Shown piece after piece: positions 6,262-9,252 of a DNA stretch of 9,252 nucleotides. The translations under genes were made by a program, and so were the position numbers. Source of the DNA: Corynebacterium sp. (GTDB lineage: Bacteria; Actinomycetota; Actinomycetes; Mycobacteriales; Mycobacteriaceae); the NCBI RefSeq assembly GCF_030152825.1, contig NZ_JASLIP010000060.1:1-9252 (forward strand). The letters run 5' to 3'. Position 1 is the first letter of the stretch, and every line of letters starts with the position of its first letter. The notes under the pieces are model-generated. The model did no database searches and had not been told where the DNA came from. It was given only the letters and a program-made list of their open reading frames with translations.

Positions 6262-7239
6262 TTAGACGTCCTCGCGGAGCATGTCCTCCAGGGACTTCTC
6301 GCTCAGCAGGTATGGTGCGACCTCCAGCACAGTGAAGGCGCCGGTCTGGCCGGACTCCTTCAGGCGGTGGGCGGCGCGACCGTATGCGACCTGCACGGCC
6401 GCGGTGAAGTCCGGGTTGCGGTCCAGCTCCAGGGTGTACTCCACGGTGTGGTGGGTGCGGGTCGCGCCCAGCTCGCCGGTGGTGATCACGTGGCCACCGT
6501 GCGGCATGCCGGTGTGGTTCTTGTCGAACTCTTCCTGGCTGATGAAGTTCACCTCGACCTCGTAGCCCACGAAGTAGTCCGGCATGGTGCGGATGTCGTT
6601 CTCGATCCGCTCCTTCAGCTCGGCGTCGTCGCTCTCTGGGACGACGAAGCACTGGCGCTTGTGGGCGTTCTTGCCGGTGATGCCTTCGGCCTCACCGCGG
6701 CGGGCCTTGTCCAAGGCCTCCTCGGCCGGGAGGGTGTACTGGACAGCGGAGGCCACACCCTCGATGCGGCGCAGGGCGTCGGAGTGACCCTGGGAGAGGC
6801 CCGGGCCCCAGAAGGTGTTCTGCTGCGCGCCCGGCAGCACGGCGGCTGCGTACACGCGGTTGAGGCTGAACATGCCCGGGTCCCAGCCGGTGGATACGAC
6901 GGCGACGTTGCCGGCCTTCTCGGCGACGTCCTGCATCGCGGAGTAGTGGCGGGCGACGTCGCGGTGGTTGTCGTAGGTGTCCACGGTGCAGGCGTACTTC
7001 GCGAACTCCGGTGCCTGCTCCGGGATGTCGGTGGCGGAGCCGAGGCAGAGGTAGAGAACGTCGATCTTGTCTGCGTACTCAGCCACGTCTGCAACAGGGA
7101 TGACCGGCGCGTCGGTGTCGAGGCTGTCGCGGCGCGAGAAGACACCCACCAGTTCAATGTCTCTGGTCTGCTTGATGACGGCTTCGACGGACTTGCCGAG
7201 GTTGCCGTACCCCACGATGCCGGCCTTGATTGTCGCCAT
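6262..7239 (-). CDS. ddh: meso-diaminopimelate D-dehydrogenase
   Basis: 325 residues (C. glutamicum enzyme, from memory, 320). It reductively aminates L-2-amino-6-oxopimelate (tetrahydrodipicolinate) with ammonia and NADPH to meso-diaminopimelate, a one-step branch for lysine and cell-wall cross-links, in the cytosol. The Rossmann motif GYGNLG is at 10-15, followed by FSRR (34-37), which suits NADPH. Family landmarks run in order: CLGSATDIPEQAP (65-77), CTVDTYDNHRD (84-94) with Asp90 and Asp94 near the substrate, STGWDPGMFS (116-125), FWGPGLSQGHSDALRRI (143-159), HKRQCFVV (193-200), RTMPDYFVGYEVEVNF (217-232), TGMPHGGHVITTG (243-255), and DRNPDFTA (273-280). Small extra residues appear near 205-209 and 256-262 compared with C. 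glutamicum. ATG 7239 has AAAGGAA five bases upstream. It stands alone on the minus strand between two tRNA-Arg genes. Confidence 0.97.
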   Translation of the reverse strand: MATIKAGIVGYGNLGKSVEAVIKQTRDIELVGVFSRRDSLDTDAPVIPVADVAEYADKIDVLYLCLGSATDIPEQAPEFAKYACTVDTYDNHRDVARHYSAMQDVAEKAGNVAVVSTGWDPGMFSLNRVYAAAVLPGAQQNTFWGPGLSQGHSDALRRIEGVASAVQYTLPAEEALDKARRGEAEGITGKNAHKRQCFVVPESDDAELKERIENDIRTMPDYFVGYEVEVNFISQEEFDKNHTGMPHGGHVITTGELGATRTHHTVEYTLELDRNPDFTAAVQVAYGRAAHRLKESGQTGAFTVLEVAPYLLSEKSLEDMLREDV

Positions 7240-7357
7240 GCGTGTTCCTTTCGTTGGAGTGGCTTGTTGTCGGCTCTCAAGATTACGCCGATTATTCGGG
7301 CCACCACTAGGTTTATGCGTGCAAAAATATTGCTTTTTTAGTGCGCTGGGCTGCGAT

Positions 7358-7387
7358 TTGTTGCTTCAGGTGAGTGGCATGTATAGT
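7358..7387 (+). promoter_or_regulatory. Promoter of tRNA-Arg copy 2
   Basis: TTGTTG (7358-7363), 18 bases, then TATAGT (7382-7387), a good -10. Transcription would begin near 7393, only about six bases before the mature tRNA. The block is AT-rich against its surroundings. This copy therefore looks independently transcribed. Confidence 0.55.
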
Positions 7388-7398
7388 TATGCCCTGTT

Positions 7399-7471
7399 GC
7401 GCCCGTAGCTCAACGGATAGAGCATCTGACTACGGATCAGAAGGTTGGGGGTTCGAATCCCTCCGGGCGCA
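7399..7471 (+). tRNA. tRNA-Arg, anticodon ACG (copy 2)
   Basis: A 73-base cloverleaf. Acceptor GCGCCCG/CGGGCGC, discriminator A7471, anticodon ACG at 7432-7434, T stem GGGGG/CCCTC, CCA not encoded. It is identical to copy 1 except at the first T-stem pair (7447 and 7463), which is G-C here and A-U there. Its own promoter and terminator surround it. Confidence 0.97.
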
Positions 7472-7479
7472 CGAGTTAG

Positions 7480-7526
7480 AACCCCTGGTGAGTGGCTTTC
7501 AGCCCCGCCAGGGGTTTCTTGCTTTT
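7480..7526 (+). terminator. Intrinsic terminator of tRNA-Arg copy 2
   Basis: AACCCCTGG (7480-7488) pairs with CCAGGGGTT (7508-7516). An inner GGCT/AGCC stem (7494-7497 with 7501-7504) shortens the loop. T-rich bases (TTTCTTGCTTTT) follow to 7526. Confidence 0.75.
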
Positions 7527-7529
7527 CAT

Positions 7530-7556
7530 GGTGAGCTATGCGAGCCGCCGCTCACC
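7530..7556 (-). terminator. Hairpin downstream of tyrA
   Basis: GGTGAGC (7530-7536) pairs with GCTCACC (7550-7556), loop 13 bases, ten bases beyond the tyrA stop. Read leftward there is no U tract, so its role as a terminator is uncertain; the tRNA terminator next to it could also act on this strand. Confidence 0.4.
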
Positions 7557-7565
7557 CCGCCGTCG

Positions 7566-8615
7566 TTAGAAAATCTCGATGCGCGCGCCGATGGACTCCG
7601 CGCTGAGCAGCTGGTCCACCCAGCCCTTCGCGCCTGGGCTGACGCGGATCACCGGGCGCGGATCCGCCGCATCCCCGTGCTTCGTCGTGGTCTCGTAGCG
7701 CTTCCGGGCGGCGTAGCCGGCCTCCGTCAGCGCGCTGAGATCCTTGTGCTCCAGCTCCTCGCGGGCCTGGTTGAGGATCTCCAGGGCCTCGTCGAAGCAC
7801 TCGATCAGCGCATCCCGGTTCCCTTCGCACATCGCCCGGACCAGCGATGGCGCGGTGCCAGCGACCCGGGTGGTGTCCCGGAAGGACCCGGCAGCCAGGG
7901 CGAGGCTGAGCGGACCGCCCTGGTCGCCCACCATCGCCAAGGTCTCCGCGAAAACATGCGGCAGGTGGGAGATCCGTGCCACCGCGCGGTCGTGCGCGCC
8001 CGAGCGGCTCGGGATCGTGATCGCGCCGGTGGCCTCCGCCATGCGCACCACCCGCTCGAAGGTGGTGAACCACGCACGCGGTGGTTCGCCCTCAGCCACC
8101 GCCCGGTCGTAGGCGACCACCCACACAGCGCCGTCGAAGAGCCCGTTGAGGGTCGCCCTCCAGCCCGAATGCGCAGTCCCCGCCATCGGGTGGCCGCCGA
8201 CGAAGCGATCCGCCATCCCGCAGTCCTCGACCAGCGCCTGGACCTCGCCCTTCACGCTGGTCACATCGGTCAGGCCCACGCTCGGGGCGTGCTGGCCGAC
8301 GGCGTCCAAAATCTCGGGCAGGGCAGGAGCCGGAACCCCCAGGACGACGAGGGCGTCCTCCCGTTCCGCGCGCTGCAGGGTCGCGGCGAGATCCCCGGAG
8401 ACGTCGTAACCATCCTCGGTGGCCTGATCCACCGTCTTCGCGGAACGATTCCAGCCGAACGCGGACCAACCGCCGTCCGCGAGGTCGCGCAGCAGGGAGC
8501 CGCCGATGAGCCCCAGCCCGAGGATGCACACCGGGAAGCGCTCGAACGCGGTCGGGGTGCCCGGCGACGGGTGCAGAGGGTGACGGGTGGGCTGGGATTC
8601 ATGCTGCGTACTCAC
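7566..8615 (-). CDS. tyrA: Prephenate/arogenate dehydrogenase
   Basis: 349 residues. It oxidatively decarboxylates prephenate or, as described for coryneform bacteria, L-arogenate, giving tyrosine (or its keto acid) in the cytosol. The Rossmann motif GLGLIGGS (33-40) opens the nucleotide-binding half. GWNRS (54-58) at the end of the second strand lacks the Asp typical of NAD-specific forms, hinting at NADP use. Other landmarks are DVTSVKGE (117-124), GGHPMAGTAHSGW (140-152), SHLPHVFA (216-223), and GSFRDTTRVAGTAPSLVRAMCEGNRDAL (243-270). The C-terminal about 60 residues (HGDAADPRPVIRVSPGAKGWVDQL) have no recognised extra domain; a full ACT domain is not evident. The GTG at 8615 is the first possible start, since a TAA lies two codons before it. 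The ribosome site is weak, so a short-leader or leaderless message is possible. Confidence 0.93.
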   Translation of the reverse strand: MSTQHESQPTRHPLHPSPGTPTAFERFPVCILGLGLIGGSLLRDLADGGWSAFGWNRSAKTVDQATEDGYDVSGDLAATLQRAEREDALVVLGVPAPALPEILDAVGQHAPSVGLTDVTSVKGEVQALVEDCGMADRFVGGHPMAGTAHSGWRATLNGLFDGAVWVVAYDRAVAEGEPPRAWFTTFERVVRMAEATGAITIPSRSGAHDRAVARISHLPHVFAETLAMVGDQGGPLSLALAAGSFRDTTRVAGTAPSLVRAMCEGNRDALIECFDEALEILNQAREELEHKDLSALTEAGYAARKRYETTTKHGDAADPRPVIRVSPGAKGWVDQLLSAESIGARIEIF

Positions 8616-8733
8616 GCTTTAATTCTCTCATATGCCCCGGACGCGCGCCGGGGACTGCGAGAGCCCACGAGGCAGCCGGAGTGCCGGCCACAGCGGGTGC
8701 CCCAGCGGTGCAGACTCACGCCCCGCGACCGGC

Positions 8734-8739
8734 TAAAAT
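8734..8739 (+). promoter_or_regulatory. -10 element placing transcription start at the ATG
   Basis: TAAAAT ends seven bases before the ATG at 8747, so transcription should start on or next to the ATG. No Shine-Dalgarno sequence lies in the CCGAAAC between them. The expected -35 site (about 8711-8716, CAGACT) is poor. Confidence 0.5.
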
Positions 8740-8746
8740 CCGAAAC

Positions 8747-9252
8747 ATGAGTAACACTGACTCCTTCGACACGATCGCTGTTGTGGCGACCAGCACCGAG
8801 CGTGGCTGGGCGCTCCGCGAGCTGGCTGATGATGCGACTGATTCCCTCGAGAGCCTCGTCGAGCACCTCCGCAGCGAACGCGCCGAAGGTGCCGTTCTTG
8901 GGCTGGTCTGCATCGAGGACTCCTGGTGCGCGATCGTGCGCCCCGCCCCTGGTGGAGTGGGGATTTTGATGTCGGACGCCACCGCGGCGATCGACGACTA
9001 CCTGGCCACCGACATGCTCGACGAGCTGGACGTCGACACTCCCACCGAGGAAGAGGCCGACGAGGCCGACGAGAACGATACCGCCTGGCCAGAGGGTGAA
9101 TTCGACATGCTGGAGGACCTTGGCGTCTCCGAGCAGCTGCTCACGGTCGTGTTCGACGACCCGGAGTACTACCCAGCGGAGCAGCTGATCTGCGTGGCCG
9201 AGGAGCTGGGCTTCGACGAGGAGCTCTCCGACCTGCTGGACGCGAACCTGCC
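8747..9252 (+). CDS. tRNA adenosine deaminase-associated protein, 3' end outside window
   Basis: 168 codons plus two bases are visible, with no stop before the edge. The sequence (MSNTDSFDTIAVVATSTERG...) fits the actinobacterial family named putative tRNA adenosine deaminase-associated protein, which usually sits directly upstream of tadA; TadA itself would lie beyond the right edge. Visible parts: an N-terminal alpha/beta domain (about 8-92) with WALRELADDATDSLESLVEHLRSERAEGAVLGLVCIEDSW and RPAPGGVGILMSDATAAIDDYLA; a very acidic linker (about 92-120, EEEADEADENDTAWPEGEFD); and a second domain (121 onward) with DMLEDLGVSEQLLTVVFDDPEYYPAEQLICVAEELGF. The whole protein is strongly acidic. Its biochemical role is unproven; helping TadA convert A34 to inosine is inferred from the family name and usual gene order. 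It diverges from tyrA and appears leaderless. Confidence 0.85.
   Translation, partial: MSNTDSFDTIAVVATSTERGWALRELADDATDSLESLVEHLRSERAEGAVLGLVCIEDSWCAIVRPAPGGVGILMSDATAAIDDYLATDMLDELDVDTPTEEEADEADENDTAWPEGEFDMLEDLGVSEQLLTVVFDDPEYYPAEQLICVAEELGFDEELSDLLDANL

Noticed and set aside
6211..7341. Plus-strand open frame of 376 codons opposite ddh
   Set aside because: It is Val/Gly/Leu-rich shadow coding; ddh on the other strand matches a characterised enzyme along its length.
6037..7471. Integrative element bounded by tRNA direct repeats
   Set aside because: The interval holds only ddh, with no integrase or phage gene, and the repeat does not extend beyond the tRNA sequence.
7374..8750. Plus-strand open frame of 458 codons
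   Set aside because: It begins with the translated tRNA-Arg copy 2 (ARSSTDRASDYGSEGWGFESLRAH) and continues as the antisense shadow of tyrA, whose motifs are clear on the other strand.

Overview
The window is typical chromosomal DNA of a high-GC Gram-positive bacterium, almost certainly a Corynebacterium. The grounds are a meso-diaminopimelate dehydrogenase that I can follow along nearly its whole length against the C. glutamicum enzyme as I remember it, a Pat/AroT-type aminotransferase, a DccT-like transporter and the actinobacterial 'tRNA adenosine deaminase-associated' protein. I cannot name the species. Most of the window is roughly 70% GC by hand counts of a few lines, but the left end is nearer 58-60%.

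Layout. Positions 1-2551 hold three leftward genes: a truncated MMPL/RND-type membrane transporter (1-1086), a small DoxX-like membrane protein just upstream of it (1107-1505), and an unrecognised protein with an Arg/Gly-rich middle (1586-2551). A divergent intergenic region with a 7-bp inverted repeat leads to a rightward DASS/SLC13 dicarboxylate transporter (2809-4440). A 17-bp perfect hairpin separates it from a convergent HisC-like aromatic aminotransferase (4549-5667, minus). Next come tRNA-Ser(GCT) and tRNA-Arg(ACG) on the plus strand, ddh on the minus strand (6262-7239), and a second tRNA-Arg(ACG). tyrA (7566-8615, minus) follows. The start of the tRNA-adenosine-deaminase-associated gene (8747 onward, plus) runs off the right edge.

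How it fits together. The aminotransferase and TyrA are consistent with the coryneform arogenate (pretyrosine) route: prephenate is transaminated to arogenate, and arogenate is then oxidised to tyrosine. Ddh makes meso-diaminopimelate for peptidoglycan and lysine in one NADPH-dependent step. Both tRNA-Arg genes carry A34 in the anticodon ACG, which TadA converts to inosine. A TadA-associated gene lies 1.3 kb from the second copy, so substrate genes and a probable accessory of the modifying enzyme are neighbours. The two tRNA-Arg copies differ only at one base pair of the T stem, changed on both sides so that pairing is kept.

I found no CRISPR array, insertion sequence, phage gene or clearly new multi-gene system. 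The most open items are the unrecognised RG-rich protein, the ddh-between-twin-tRNAs arrangement, and the inverted repeat before the dicarboxylate transporter.
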